This document shows, in pieces, positions 19,069 to 26,233 of a stretch of 64,000 bases of DNA (position 1 is its first letter; the number at the start of each line of letters is the position of its first letter). A model generated the notes under the pieces. It was not told where the DNA came from and did no database searches. It saw nothing but the letters and a program-made list of their open reading frames with translations. The position numbers and the translations under genes were made by a program. The stretch is from Ruminococcaceae bacterium UBA1417 (GTDB taxonomy: Bacteria; Bacillota; Clostridia; Oscillospirales; Acutalibacteraceae). Location: the NCBI GenBank assembly GCA_002305575.1, contig DBPP01000002.1, forward strand, positions 12,230 to 76,229. Direction: 5' to 3'.

Positions 19069-19925
19069 GTGAATGTACGTGCCATTGCCACGACAATTAT
19101 GTGAAGGACGTCCTGATCCCGCAGGTCGGTATCATCACCGATATCCGCGAGGAGACGCCGGACGTCAAGACCTTCCGCGTCAATGCGCCGGAGGGCGGCA
19201 AGCTCTTCGAGCATATGCCCGGCCAGTGTGCGATGCTCTGTGCGCCGGGCGTCAGCGAGGGTATGTTTTCGATTACCTCTTCGCCGACGAATAAAGAATA
19301 CCAGGAGTTCAGCATCAAAAAGTGCGGTATGCTGACCGATTACTTGCACAGCCTCGAGGTTGGCGACGAAATCACCGTTCGCGGCCCTTACGGCAACCAC
19401 TTCCCGGTTGAGTCGGAGCTCAAGGGTAAAAACCTGCTCTTCATCGCCGGCGGTATCGGCCTTGCACCGCTGCGCTCGGTCATCAACTACGTGCTGGACA
19501 ACCGCAGCGATTACGGTACGATCGACATCCTCTACGGCTCTCGTTCCAAGGATGATCTCGTACAGCTCAAGGAGATCCAGGACGTCTGGATGAAAACCGA
19601 GGGCGTCAACGTATACCTGACGATTGACCGCGAGCAGGAAGGCTGGGACGGCCACGTCGGCTTTGTTCCCGCTTACCTGAAGGAGCTCGGCTTCGATACG
19701 AACAAGACGGCGCTCCTGTGCGGCCCCCCGATCATGATCAAGTTCTGCCTTGCGGCACTTGTCGAAATGGGCTTCTCGAAAGAGCAGGTCTACACCACGC
19801 TTGAGCTGCGCATGAAGTGCGGCATCGGCAAGTGCGGCCGCTGCAACATCGGTTCCAAGTACGTCTGCAAGGACGGTCCGGTGTTCCGCTGCGACCAAAT
19901 TGACGAGCTGCCGAACGAATATTAA
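19065..19925 (+). CDS. flxA: FAD/NAD(P)-binding oxidoreductase subunit (FlxA)
   Basis: This 286-residue ferredoxin-NADP reductase-type protein resembles PyrK and HydG. It has an FAD-binding barrel (SITSSP near residue 68), an NAD(P)-binding Rossmann domain (FIAGGIGLAPLRS near 130, CGPPIMIKF near 222), and a C-terminal [2Fe-2S] site (CGIGKCGRC... VCKDGP). It is predicted to oxidise NAD(P)H and pass electrons through FlxBCD to HdrA. It overlaps flxB by 4 nt. Specificity for NADH over NADPH cannot be decided from sequence alone. Confidence 0.9.
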   Translation: MSECTCHCHDNYVKDVLIPQVGIITDIREETPDVKTFRVNAPEGGKLFEHMPGQCAMLCAPGVSEGMFSITSSPTNKEYQEFSIKKCGMLTDYLHSLEVGDEITVRGPYGNHFPVESELKGKNLLFIAGGIGLAPLRSVINYVLDNRSDYGTIDILYGSRSKDDLVQLKEIQDVWMKTEGVNVYLTIDREQEGWDGHVGFVPAYLKELGFDTNKTALLCGPPIMIKFCLAALVEMGFSKEQVYTTLELRMKCGIGKCGRCNIGSKYVCKDGPVFRCDQIDELPNEY

Positions 19926-19943
19926 GAAAGGGTATGGCTTAAC

Positions 19944-20618
19944 ATGGAAAATATGGTAAATGTATATTTCTTCGGTAAACGATACAGCGTCCCTGCGGAT
20001 CTCACGATCATGACCGCCATGGAATATGCCGGTTATACGCTGAAGAGAGGCTGCGGCTGCCGCCACGGCTTCTGCGGCGCCTGCGCCACGATTTACCGCA
20101 TCAAGGGCAATAATGAGCTCAAAACCTGCCTTGCCTGCCAGACGCAGGTCCAGGAGGGAATGTATGTGGCAAGCATCCCCTTCTTCCCGACGGACAAGCG
20201 CCTCTATGACATCAACAAGATCAAGCCGAACCAGCAGATCATGATGGAGCTCTACCCGGAGATCTACAGCTGCATCGGCTGCAACGCCTGCACGAAGGCC
20301 TGCACGCAGAGCCTCAACGTTATGCAGTACATTGCATACGCACAGCGCGGCGAGCTGGAAAAGTGCGCTGAGGAATCCTTTGACTGCGTCAGCTGCGGCT
20401 GCTGCTCCGTGCGCTGCCCGGCCGGCATTTCCCACCCGATGGTCGGCCTGCTCGCCAGACGCCTCACCGGCAAGTACATTGCCCCGGAAACCCAGCACCT
20501 CAAGAAGCGCGTTGAGGAGATCAATAGCGGTGCGTATGACGAGCTGATCGAGCAGATCATGCAGAAGCCGATCTCCGAAATGCAGGAGCTGTACAACACG
20601 AGAGATATCGAGAAATAA
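19944..20618 (+). CDS. fumarate reductase-type iron-sulfur subunit (soluble, TfrB/FrdB-like)
   Basis: The 224-residue protein has a plant-type [2Fe-2S] domain (GCGCRHGFCGAC... CLAC, residues 30-65) and a dicluster ferredoxin domain (CIGCNACTKACTQ near residue 112, CVSCGCCSVRCPAG near 153). This is the cluster set of fumarate reductase/succinate dehydrogenase B subunits. It has no CCG domain, unlike methanogen TfrB; HdrB, six genes upstream, supplies that function separately. No membrane anchor gene (FrdC/D type) follows. It lies 18 nt after flxA and 12 nt before the flavoprotein gene. Confidence 0.85.
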   Translation: MENMVNVYFFGKRYSVPADLTIMTAMEYAGYTLKRGCGCRHGFCGACATIYRIKGNNELKTCLACQTQVQEGMYVASIPFFPTDKRLYDINKIKPNQQIMMELYPEIYSCIGCNACTKACTQSLNVMQYIAYAQRGELEKCAEESFDCVSCGCCSVRCPAGISHPMVGLLARRLTGKYIAPETQHLKKRVEEINSGAYDELIEQIMQKPISEMQELYNTRDIEK

Positions 20619-20630
20619 GGAGGGTTAGCC

Positions 20631-22232
20631 ATGTTTACACCGGAAATGCTTGCCTCTGTCAAAAAGGTTGAGGCAACCAGAGATGAACGCATGGGCATGG
20701 AGCCCAGACGTATGACCGCCGAGGAAAAGGACGCCCTTCTGAAGGCGTATCACCCGGACTATAAGGAAGACGGCTTCGACACCATCAAGATCGGCCCGAA
20801 CAAGGGCCAGAAGGTGCCGAAAGAGCTCGGTCATCTGCTGCACTCGAACAGCCGCCTCTTGAACCATCCGGTCGATCTCAACAAGATTGACTACGATGTG
20901 GACGTATTGGTCATCGGCGGCGGCGGCGCAGGTGCTTCCGCAGCCATCGAGGCCCACAACGCGGGCGCAAACGTCATGATCGTCACGAAGCTGCGCATCG
21001 GCGACGCGAACACGATGATGGCGGAAGGCGGCATTCAGGCTGCCGATAAGCCGAACGACTCCCCGGTTCAGCATTACCTCGACGCTTTTGGCGGCGGCCA
21101 TTTTGCCGCGCGCCCGGAGCTGCTCCGCCGCCTCGTTATGGAAGCGCCGGATGCGATCAAGTGGCTCAACGAGCTCGGCGTTATGTTCGATAAGGACGCC
21201 GAGGGCAACATGATCACCACCCATGGCGGCGGCACCTCCAGAAAGAGAATGCATGCTTGCAAGGACTATTCCGGCGCGGAAATCATGCGCACCCTGCGCG
21301 ATGAGGTTCTCAACCGCAAAATCCCGGTCGTCGAGTTTACGTCGGCTGTCGAGCTGATCAAGGACGAGAAGGGCCAGGTTGCGGGTGCTGTGCTTCTCAA
21401 CATGGAGACCGACGACTATTTGGTCGCGCGCGCGAAGACGGTCATCATCGCCACGGGCGGTGCAGGCCGGCTCCATTACCAGAACTTCCCGACCTCCAAC
21501 CACTACGGCGCCACGGCGGACGGCCTGATCCTCGGCTATCGTGCAGGCGCTCCGCTGCTGTATCAGGATACGATCCAGTATCATCCGACGGGCGTTGCGT
21601 TCCCGTCCCAGATCTTCGGCGCGCTCGTTACCGAGAAGGTCCGCTCCCTCGGCGCGATGCTCGTCAACGTGGACGGCGAAGCGTTCATGCATCCGCTGGA
21701 GACGCGCGACGTCGCCGCGGCTTCCATCATCCGTGAATGCTCCGACCGTCACAAGGGTGTTACGACGCCGCTGGGCACGGGCGTTTGGCTGGATACGCCG
21801 ATGATTGAAATGATTGGCGGCGAAGGCACGATTGAGAAGCGCATTCCGGCTATGCTGCGCATGTACATGAATTACGATATCGATATGCGCAAGATGCCGA
21901 TTCTCGTTTATCCGACGCTGCACTACCAGAACGGCGGCCTCGAGATCGGTGGCGATGGCTTCACAAAGGTCATCAGCAACCTGCTTGTTGCCGGCGAGGC
22001 TGTCGGCGGCATTCACGGCCGCAACCGCCTGATGGGCAACTCCCTGCTCGACATCATCGTCTTCGGCCGCAATGCCGGTAAGGCTGCCGCCGCGAAGGCC
22101 AAGGAAGTTGAGCTCGGCACCATGACGCTCCAGCACATCGAGCAGTATGCACAGGAACTCAAGAACGCCGGCATCGAGTCCGACGATGTTTCGCCGCTGC
22201 TTCTGCCGAAGTACGCCCGCCACGAGAGATAA
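20631..22232 (+). CDS. fumarate reductase/succinate dehydrogenase-type flavoprotein subunit
   Basis: The 533-residue flavoprotein has the dinucleotide motif GGGGAGA near residue 96, after an unusual N-terminal extension of about 90 residues. The active-site positions of the FrdA/SdhA family are recognisable: YHPTG, the Arg-Asp in ETRD, PTLHYQNGG, and HGRNRLMGNS with the catalytic Arg. At the site where FrdA/SdhA bind FAD covalently through His, this protein has NTMMAEGG, as in NadB and TfrA, so FAD should be non-covalent. Its placement between flxA/Fe-S and fumarase genes supports fumarate reduction. Succinate oxidation cannot be excluded. Confidence 0.88.
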   Translation: MFTPEMLASVKKVEATRDERMGMEPRRMTAEEKDALLKAYHPDYKEDGFDTIKIGPNKGQKVPKELGHLLHSNSRLLNHPVDLNKIDYDVDVLVIGGGGAGASAAIEAHNAGANVMIVTKLRIGDANTMMAEGGIQAADKPNDSPVQHYLDAFGGGHFAARPELLRRLVMEAPDAIKWLNELGVMFDKDAEGNMITTHGGGTSRKRMHACKDYSGAEIMRTLRDEVLNRKIPVVEFTSAVELIKDEKGQVAGAVLLNMETDDYLVARAKTVIIATGGAGRLHYQNFPTSNHYGATADGLILGYRAGAPLLYQDTIQYHPTGVAFPSQIFGALVTEKVRSLGAMLVNVDGEAFMHPLETRDVAAASIIRECSDRHKGVTTPLGTGVWLDTPMIEMIGGEGTIEKRIPAMLRMYMNYDIDMRKMPILVYPTLHYQNGGLEIGGDGFTKVISNLLVAGEAVGGIHGRNRLMGNSLLDIIVFGRNAGKAAAAKAKEVELGTMTLQHIEQYAQELKNAGIESDDVSPLLLPKYARHER

Positions 22233-22238
22233 GCACAG

Positions 22239-22257
22239 ACCGCGCCGCCCGCGCGGT
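22239..22257 (+). other. intercistronic hairpin between the flavoprotein and fumarase genes
   Basis: ACCGCGC pairs with GCGCGGT across a 5-nt loop. No T-run follows, so it may stabilise or mark a processing site in the operon mRNA instead of terminating it. Confidence 0.4.
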
Positions 22258-22316
22258 GCATTCTGCGCCGTGCGGTCCGGCTTTGTCTGAAAAAGGAAAG
22301 GAAGTTGTTTCCAGCT

Positions 22317-23159
22317 ATGCGTGAAATTCAAGTCAGCCAGATTACAGACGTCGTCGAGCGGCTGTGCATCGCGGCGAACGAGCATCTGCCGGAGGACGTC
22401 AAGTGCGCCATCCGCTCCTGCCGCGCCTGTGAGGACGGCGAGATTGCCAAGGGCGTTCTCGACAACATCATCGAAAACTTTGAGATCGCGGACAACGAGT
22501 GCGTTCCGATCTGCCAGGATACCGGTATGGCCTGCGTATTTCTGGAGATTGGCCAGGATGTGCACCTTGTCGGCGGGGATCTCACCGAGGCCGTCAACGA
22601 AGGCGTGCGCCGCGGCTACGACAAGGGCTATCTGAGAAAGTCCGTCGTGAAGGACCCGGTGCGCCGTGGCAATACGGGCGACAATACCCCTGCCATGCTC
22701 TATACGGAGATTGTCCCGGGCGAAAACATCAAGATCACGGTCGGCCCGAAGGGCTTTGGCAGTGAAAATATGAGCCAGATCCGTATGTTTAAGCCGTCTG
22801 CCGGGCTGCAGGGCATCAAGGATTTTATCCTCGAGGTTGTGGAGACGGCCGGCCCGAACCCGTGCCCGCCGATGGTTGTCGGCGTAGGCATCGGCGGTAC
22901 ATTTGACAAGGCGGCGCTGCTCGCCAAGAAGGCGCTTATGCGTCCGCTTGATTCCGAAAATCCCGATCCGTTCTATGCGGATCTCGAGAAGGAAATGCTC
23001 GAGAAGATCAACCAGCTTGGCATCGGCCCGCAGGGCTTCGGCGGCAAGACCACGGCCATCGGCCTCAACATTGAGACCATGCCGACGCATATCGCCGGTA
23101 TGCCGTGCGCGGTCAACATCAACTGCCATGTGACGCGTCATAAGACGGAGGTGCTCTAA
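22317..23159 (+). CDS. fumA: fumarate hydratase class I, alpha subunit
   Basis: The 280-residue subunit of the oxygen-sensitive [4Fe-4S] fumarase/L(+)-tartrate dehydratase family interconverts malate and fumarate. Cluster and active-site motifs CQDTG (about residue 62), GPNPCPP (about 180) and the C-terminal NINCHVTRH are present. ATG 22317 was chosen over TTG 22305 because AGGAAAGGAAG lies too close to the TTG. The gene directly follows the fumarate reductase flavoprotein, so malate-derived fumarate can feed that enzyme. Tartrate dehydratase is the main alternative, but the context favours fumarase. Confidence 0.92.
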   Translation: MREIQVSQITDVVERLCIAANEHLPEDVKCAIRSCRACEDGEIAKGVLDNIIENFEIADNECVPICQDTGMACVFLEIGQDVHLVGGDLTEAVNEGVRRGYDKGYLRKSVVKDPVRRGNTGDNTPAMLYTEIVPGENIKITVGPKGFGSENMSQIRMFKPSAGLQGIKDFILEVVETAGPNPCPPMVVGVGIGGTFDKAALLAKKALMRPLDSENPDPFYADLEKEMLEKINQLGIGPQGFGGKTTAIGLNIETMPTHIAGMPCAVNINCHVTRHKTEVL

Positions 23160-23717
23160 ATGGAAAAGCATATTAAGCTGCCCCTGACTGTGGAGCTCGC
23201 GAAGACGCTCCATGCCGGCGATACGGTTTATCTTACCGGCACCATCTATACCTCCCGCGACGCCGGTCACAAGAGAATGTGCGAAGCGCTTGCCCGGGGG
23301 GAGAAACTGCCCTTTGACCCCACGGATGCGACGATTTACTACGTCGGCCCGACGCCGGCCAAACCCGGTCAGGTCATCGGTTCCGCCGGCCCGACCACGA
23401 GCGGCCGCATGGATGCGTATGCGCCGACCATGATGTCGGTGGGTGCCCGCGGTATGATCGGCAAGGGCGCGCGTCTGCCCGAGGTTGTCGAGGCGATGAA
23501 AAAGTACAGCGGCGTCTATTTTGGCGCTATTGGCGGCGCAGGCGCGCTGCTCGCGAAGTGCATCAAGAGCGCGGAGCTCATCGCGTTTGAGGATCTCGGC
23601 GCCGAAGCGCTGCGCAAGCTGTATGTGGAGGAAATGCCGCTTGTCGTCATCATCGACAGCGAGGGCAACAATCTCTATGAGGAAGGCCGCGCGGCGTATC
23701 TGGCCCAGCGCAAATAA
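23160..23717 (+). CDS. fumB: fumarate hydratase class I, beta subunit
   Basis: The 185-residue partner of the alpha subunit completes the heteromeric class I fumarase. Family motifs LTGTIYTSRDAGHKR (residues 25-39), YYVGPTPA and GPTTSGRMD are visible, and IGGAGALLA lies near residue 120. The ATG directly abuts the alpha stop codon (TAAATG), so the two are translationally coupled. Confidence 0.93.
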   Translation: MEKHIKLPLTVELAKTLHAGDTVYLTGTIYTSRDAGHKRMCEALARGEKLPFDPTDATIYYVGPTPAKPGQVIGSAGPTTSGRMDAYAPTMMSVGARGMIGKGARLPEVVEAMKKYSGVYFGAIGGAGALLAKCIKSAELIAFEDLGAEALRKLYVEEMPLVVIIDSEGNNLYEEGRAAYLAQRK

Positions 23718-23736
23718 TCATTGGTCTATGCTGCAG

Positions 23737-23763
23737 GAGGCGGATTTGCTCCGCCTCTTGTTT
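23737..23763 (+). terminator. weak terminator or attenuator after fumB
   Basis: GAGGCGGA pairs with TCCGCCTC over a 5-nt loop and is followed by TTGTTT. It lies 20 nt after fumB and may partly separate the next gene from the operon. Confidence 0.5.
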
Positions 23764-23774
23764 GCGCGTATAAA
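23746..23774 (+). promoter_or_regulatory. possible internal promoter for the small membrane protein
   Basis: TTGCTC (23746-23751) and TATAAA (23769-23774) are spaced by 17 nt, 32 nt before the start codon. It overlaps the preceding hairpin. Confidence 0.35.
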
Positions 23775-23805
23775 TTATAACCAAATTAAAGGGGAATGAA
23801 GCGAA

Positions 23806-24129
23806 ATGACACCTGAAATGCTTGCTGAGGTTTTGGAGACCATTATGATTCTCGCTTTTGGTCTTTCCTGGCCGCTTTCCATCTACAAGTCCGTCAAGTC
23901 GAGAACGGCGAAGGGCAAGAGCCTGCAATTCGAGATTTTCATCTGGCTCGGCTATATTGCGGGCATTGCGATGAAGTGCATCCAGTGCTTCGTCATCGGC
24001 AAGGACGGCCCGATCTTCTACCTGAGCTGGGTCTTCTATGTGCTGAACTTCATCGAGATCACGATTGATATGATCCTCTATTTCCGGAATGTGAAGCTCG
24101 ACAAGGAAAGAGACGCAGCAGGTAAATAA
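23806..24129 (+). CDS. small PQ-loop-like membrane protein
   Basis: The 107-residue protein has three predicted membrane helices (about residues 10-28, 43-62, 70-92). A cytosolic-type turn WPLSIYKSVKSRTAKGKS resembles the PQ-loop/SemiSWEET signature (Pro-x-x-x-x-x-Lys... Ser). AAAGGGG precedes the start. It ends the operon at a strong terminator. SemiSWEET-type proteins move small substrates; whether this one carries a dicarboxylate or sugar is unknown, and the family assignment is tentative. Confidence 0.6.
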   Translation: MTPEMLAEVLETIMILAFGLSWPLSIYKSVKSRTAKGKSLQFEIFIWLGYIAGIAMKCIQCFVIGKDGPIFYLSWVFYVLNFIEITIDMILYFRNVKLDKERDAAGK

Positions 24130-24190
24130 GCGTTTGGAAACAACTTACAAGCCACCGGCGGTTATTCGCCGGCATTGGATGTTATGCAGA

Positions 24191-24231
24191 AAAGAAGCGG
24201 AAAGCGCAGGCTTTCCGCTTCTTTCTCTTTT
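24191..24231 (+). terminator. strong terminator ending the hdr-flx-fum operon
   Basis: A perfect 15-bp stem (24191-24205 with 24210-24224) and a GCAG loop are followed by TCTCTTTT. Confidence 0.92.
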
Positions 24232-24276
24232 ATATACCCCGATATATGTCGACGGTTTTTATGGCGCTGAAAGGGC

Positions 24277-24312
24277 AAAAATAAATGCACAACTGCGGAA
24301 TTATCCCGCAGT
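24277..24312 (-). terminator. terminator of the LysR gene
   Basis: On the minus strand, ACTGCGGGATAATTCCGCAGT folds over the stop codon and is followed by an ATTTATTTTT tract. Confidence 0.6.
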
Positions 24313-25200
24313 GCCGGCCGCACGGATCATCTGCTCCAGCGCCTTGGCGGCAAGGCTCAGCGTTTGGTCCCTGCGCTTGACCAGGCAGATTGAGCGCAGA
24401 GGGATGGGATCCAACAATTCAATAACATGAATGCCGCGTTGTGCCGCGTCGTTTGGCAGAAAATCTTCCGGCACGAAGCCAATGCCCAAATCGTTTTCCA
24501 CCATGGGCAGAATCTGATCTGCCGTGGCGGCCTCCACATCTGGAGCCAGTGTCAGCCCGTGTTGGGCGAAGAAGTCCGCGTAAAACGCGAAAGTTTTGGT
24601 CTGCGCGCCGAGCGAAACGAACGGGCAGGCGGCGAGCTCGTGCAGCGCGCGCGGCTGTTCGGCGAGCGAAGCAAAGGCCGGTCCGCAGACGGCCGTTTCC
24701 CGGAAGGTTTTGATCGGGATCTGTACCAGCGAACGTGCCGGTTCCAGCGGCGTCGTCACAACGGAAAGGTCGACGAGGCCGCTTTTAAGTGCCGCAATGG
24801 CCTGCGGTGTGGAGTGGTTTGTCACGCGCAGTCGGATACCGGGGTAGGCGTTGCGAAAGTGTCGCAGCACCGGCAGCAGCAGGCCGTGCAGGGCGGTTTC
24901 GCTGGCGCCGATTGAGACGCTCCCGCGCTGCAGGCCCCGTTCCAGAGCAAGCGATTCCTCGCCGGCTTGAATCTGCTCGAATGCAACGGCGATGTGCGCG
25001 AAAAGCTGTTCACCTTCGGGGGTCAGGCGCACACTGCGGTTGGAACGCACAAACAGCGTGCACCCCAGCGCGTTTTCCAGATTCTTAATGGCGCGGGAAA
25101 TATTGGGTTGGTTGCTCAAAAGTATTTGCGCAGCCTGTGTAAAACTGCGATATTTTGCAACATAATAAAAGATGCGGTAGTAATCGTAGCTGATCAGCAT
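24301..25200 (-). CDS. LysR-family transcriptional regulator
   Basis: The 299-residue regulator has an N-terminal winged helix-turn-helix (FYYVAKYRSFTQAAQILLSN, residues 11-30, then SNQPNISRAIKNLE) and a C-terminal periplasmic-binding-like effector domain (GSVSIGASETALHG onward). It is convergent with the hdr-flx-fum operon and divergent from the 36-residue ORF and DUF1275 genes. A perfect inverted repeat lies in that divergent region, so the DUF1275 unit is its likeliest target. Effector unknown. Confidence 0.9.
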   Translation of the reverse strand: MLISYDYYRIFYYVAKYRSFTQAAQILLSNQPNISRAIKNLENALGCTLFVRSNRSVRLTPEGEQLFAHIAVAFEQIQAGEESLALERGLQRGSVSIGASETALHGLLLPVLRHFRNAYPGIRLRVTNHSTPQAIAALKSGLVDLSVVTTPLEPARSLVQIPIKTFRETAVCGPAFASLAEQPRALHELAACPFVSLGAQTKTFAFYADFFAQHGLTLAPDVEAATADQILPMVENDLGIGFVPEDFLPNDAAQRGIHVIELLDPIPLRSICLVKRRDQTLSLAAKALEQMIRAAGTAG

Positions 25201-25249
25201 GAAAATCTCCCTCCAATTTCATATCAGATAGACATAATAAAAATGTCGG

Positions 25250-25266
25250 ATATGTATTTTACATAT
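25250..25266. promoter_or_regulatory. inverted repeat, candidate LysR operator
   Basis: ATATGTA-TTT-TACATAT is a perfect 7-bp-arm palindrome between the divergent lysR and DUF1275 units. It overlaps the -35 region of the rightward promoter. Confidence 0.55.
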
Positions 25267-25285
25267 GAATAAATTTCATTATAAT
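25257..25285 (+). promoter_or_regulatory. promoter for the DUF1275 unit
   Basis: A perfect TATAAT (25280-25285) has a poor -35 (TTTTAC, 25257-25262) at 17 nt. A weak -35 overlapped by the inverted repeat fits activator control. Confidence 0.5.
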
Positions 25286-25342
25286 AGGAAATGACCGATA
25301 AAGCAAGCGGTAAAACAATATTTGCAGGATTGAGGGATAAAA

Positions 25343-25453
25343 ATGAATGCTACGGAATTGGTTTTGATTATTGCGCTCTGCGCGGCGCGTGTGCTGCTCT
25401 CCATTGTGGTCCCATTCGGCCGTCTGCGTCACCACAGGGCAGGGCGATCCTGA
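25343..25453 (+). CDS. 36-residue hydrophobic ORF upstream of DUF1275 gene
   Basis: This short ORF has a GAGGG ribosome binding site about 6 nt upstream and encodes one hydrophobic helix (residues 6-24, LVLIIALCAARVLLSIVV) with a basic tail. Its stop codon lies one base before the next start, so it may be a leader peptide coupled to translation of the DUF1275 gene or a small membrane protein. No family was recognised. Confidence 0.4.
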   Translation: MNATELVLIIALCAARVLLSIVVPFGRLRHHRAGRS

Positions 25454-25454
25454 T

Positions 25455-26144
25455 ATGCGGCGGTTTCGCTATTCCGGGCAGATGTCCGACGCCTACCTGA
25501 CTGCGCTGTTTTTGACGCTTTCCGGTGGTTTTCAGGATGCGTACACGTATTGCAGCCGGGGACAGGTGTTTGCCAACGCGCAGACGGGCAACGTCGTCCT
25601 CCTGAGCGCGCACCTGCTGCGCGGCAGCTGGGGAAGTGTGCTGCATTACGCGATTCCGCTCGCGGCGTTTGTCGCGGGCACCGGCTTTGCCATGCTGATT
25701 CGCAGCACCTGCCGTCAGGCACAGCGGCTGCACTGGCGGCAGACCGTACTTCTGATCGAGATGGTGCTGCTGTTTCTTGTGGGCTTTATCCCGGTCGACA
25801 ATGCGGCGAATGCGATGGTTTCCTTTGTCTGCGCGATGCAGGTGCACGCGTTCCGAAAAATGCGTGGCCACACTTACGCGAGCACCATGTGCATCGGCAA
25901 CCTGCGCAGCGGCACGGAACTGCTCTGCACGTTTTTCGGCACGCGTGAGCGCAGCCTGCTTTTTGATGCGCTGCGCTACGGCGGGATCCTGCTTTCTTTT
26001 GCGGCTGGCGCGGGGCTCGGCAGCTTTGCATCGCTCGCATGGGGTGCGCCGGCCATCTGGTGTTCCTGCGCGCTGCTCGCCGTGAGTTTCGGGCTGATGT
26101 TCCGCAGGCCTGTGGCCGAGCATACGCCGCAGAATCCGGGATGA
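25455..26144 (+). CDS. YoaK/DUF1275 family membrane protein
   Basis: The 229-residue integral membrane protein has about six hydrophobic segments. The family signatures GGFQDAYTY and ANAQTGNVVLLS (residues 22-50) and MCIGNLRSGTEL (about residue 155) identify DUF1275, a widespread family of unknown function. ATG 25455 was chosen because the conserved region starts a few residues later and AGGGC precedes it. The upstream in-frame ATG at 25371 overlaps the small ORF and lacks a site. It may be coupled to that ORF. Confidence 0.85.
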   Translation: MRRFRYSGQMSDAYLTALFLTLSGGFQDAYTYCSRGQVFANAQTGNVVLLSAHLLRGSWGSVLHYAIPLAAFVAGTGFAMLIRSTCRQAQRLHWRQTVLLIEMVLLFLVGFIPVDNAANAMVSFVCAMQVHAFRKMRGHTYASTMCIGNLRSGTELLCTFFGTRERSLLFDALRYGGILLSFAAGAGLGSFASLAWGAPAIWCSCALLAVSFGLMFRRPVAEHTPQNPG

Positions 26145-26157
26145 GATGTTCCCATCT

Positions 26158-26186
26158 TGACAAAACGGTTTGAAAAGACTATCATA
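26158..26186 (+). promoter_or_regulatory. sigma-A promoter for the Mrp-type ATPase
   Basis: TTGACA (26158-26163) and TATCAT (26181-26186) are spaced by 17 nt. They lie 47 nt before the start codon, just after the DUF1275 gene. Confidence 0.8.
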
Positions 26187-26233
26187 AATCACATGGAGCG
26201 CATCCGAATTTTTTGAGAAAGAAGTTGTAAAGT

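Noticed and set aside
20625..23270. 881-codon open frame on the minus strand opposite the fumarate reductase and fumarase genes
   Set aside because: It has no ribosome binding site or recognisable domain. Its Arg/His/Leu/Val-rich sequence is the usual product of a GC-rich antisense frame, and the plus-strand genes explain the sequence.
24191..24231. Perfect inverted repeat as a possible transposon end
   Set aside because: The arm length, 4-nt loop and T-rich tail fit an intrinsic terminator at the end of the operon, and no transposase is near.
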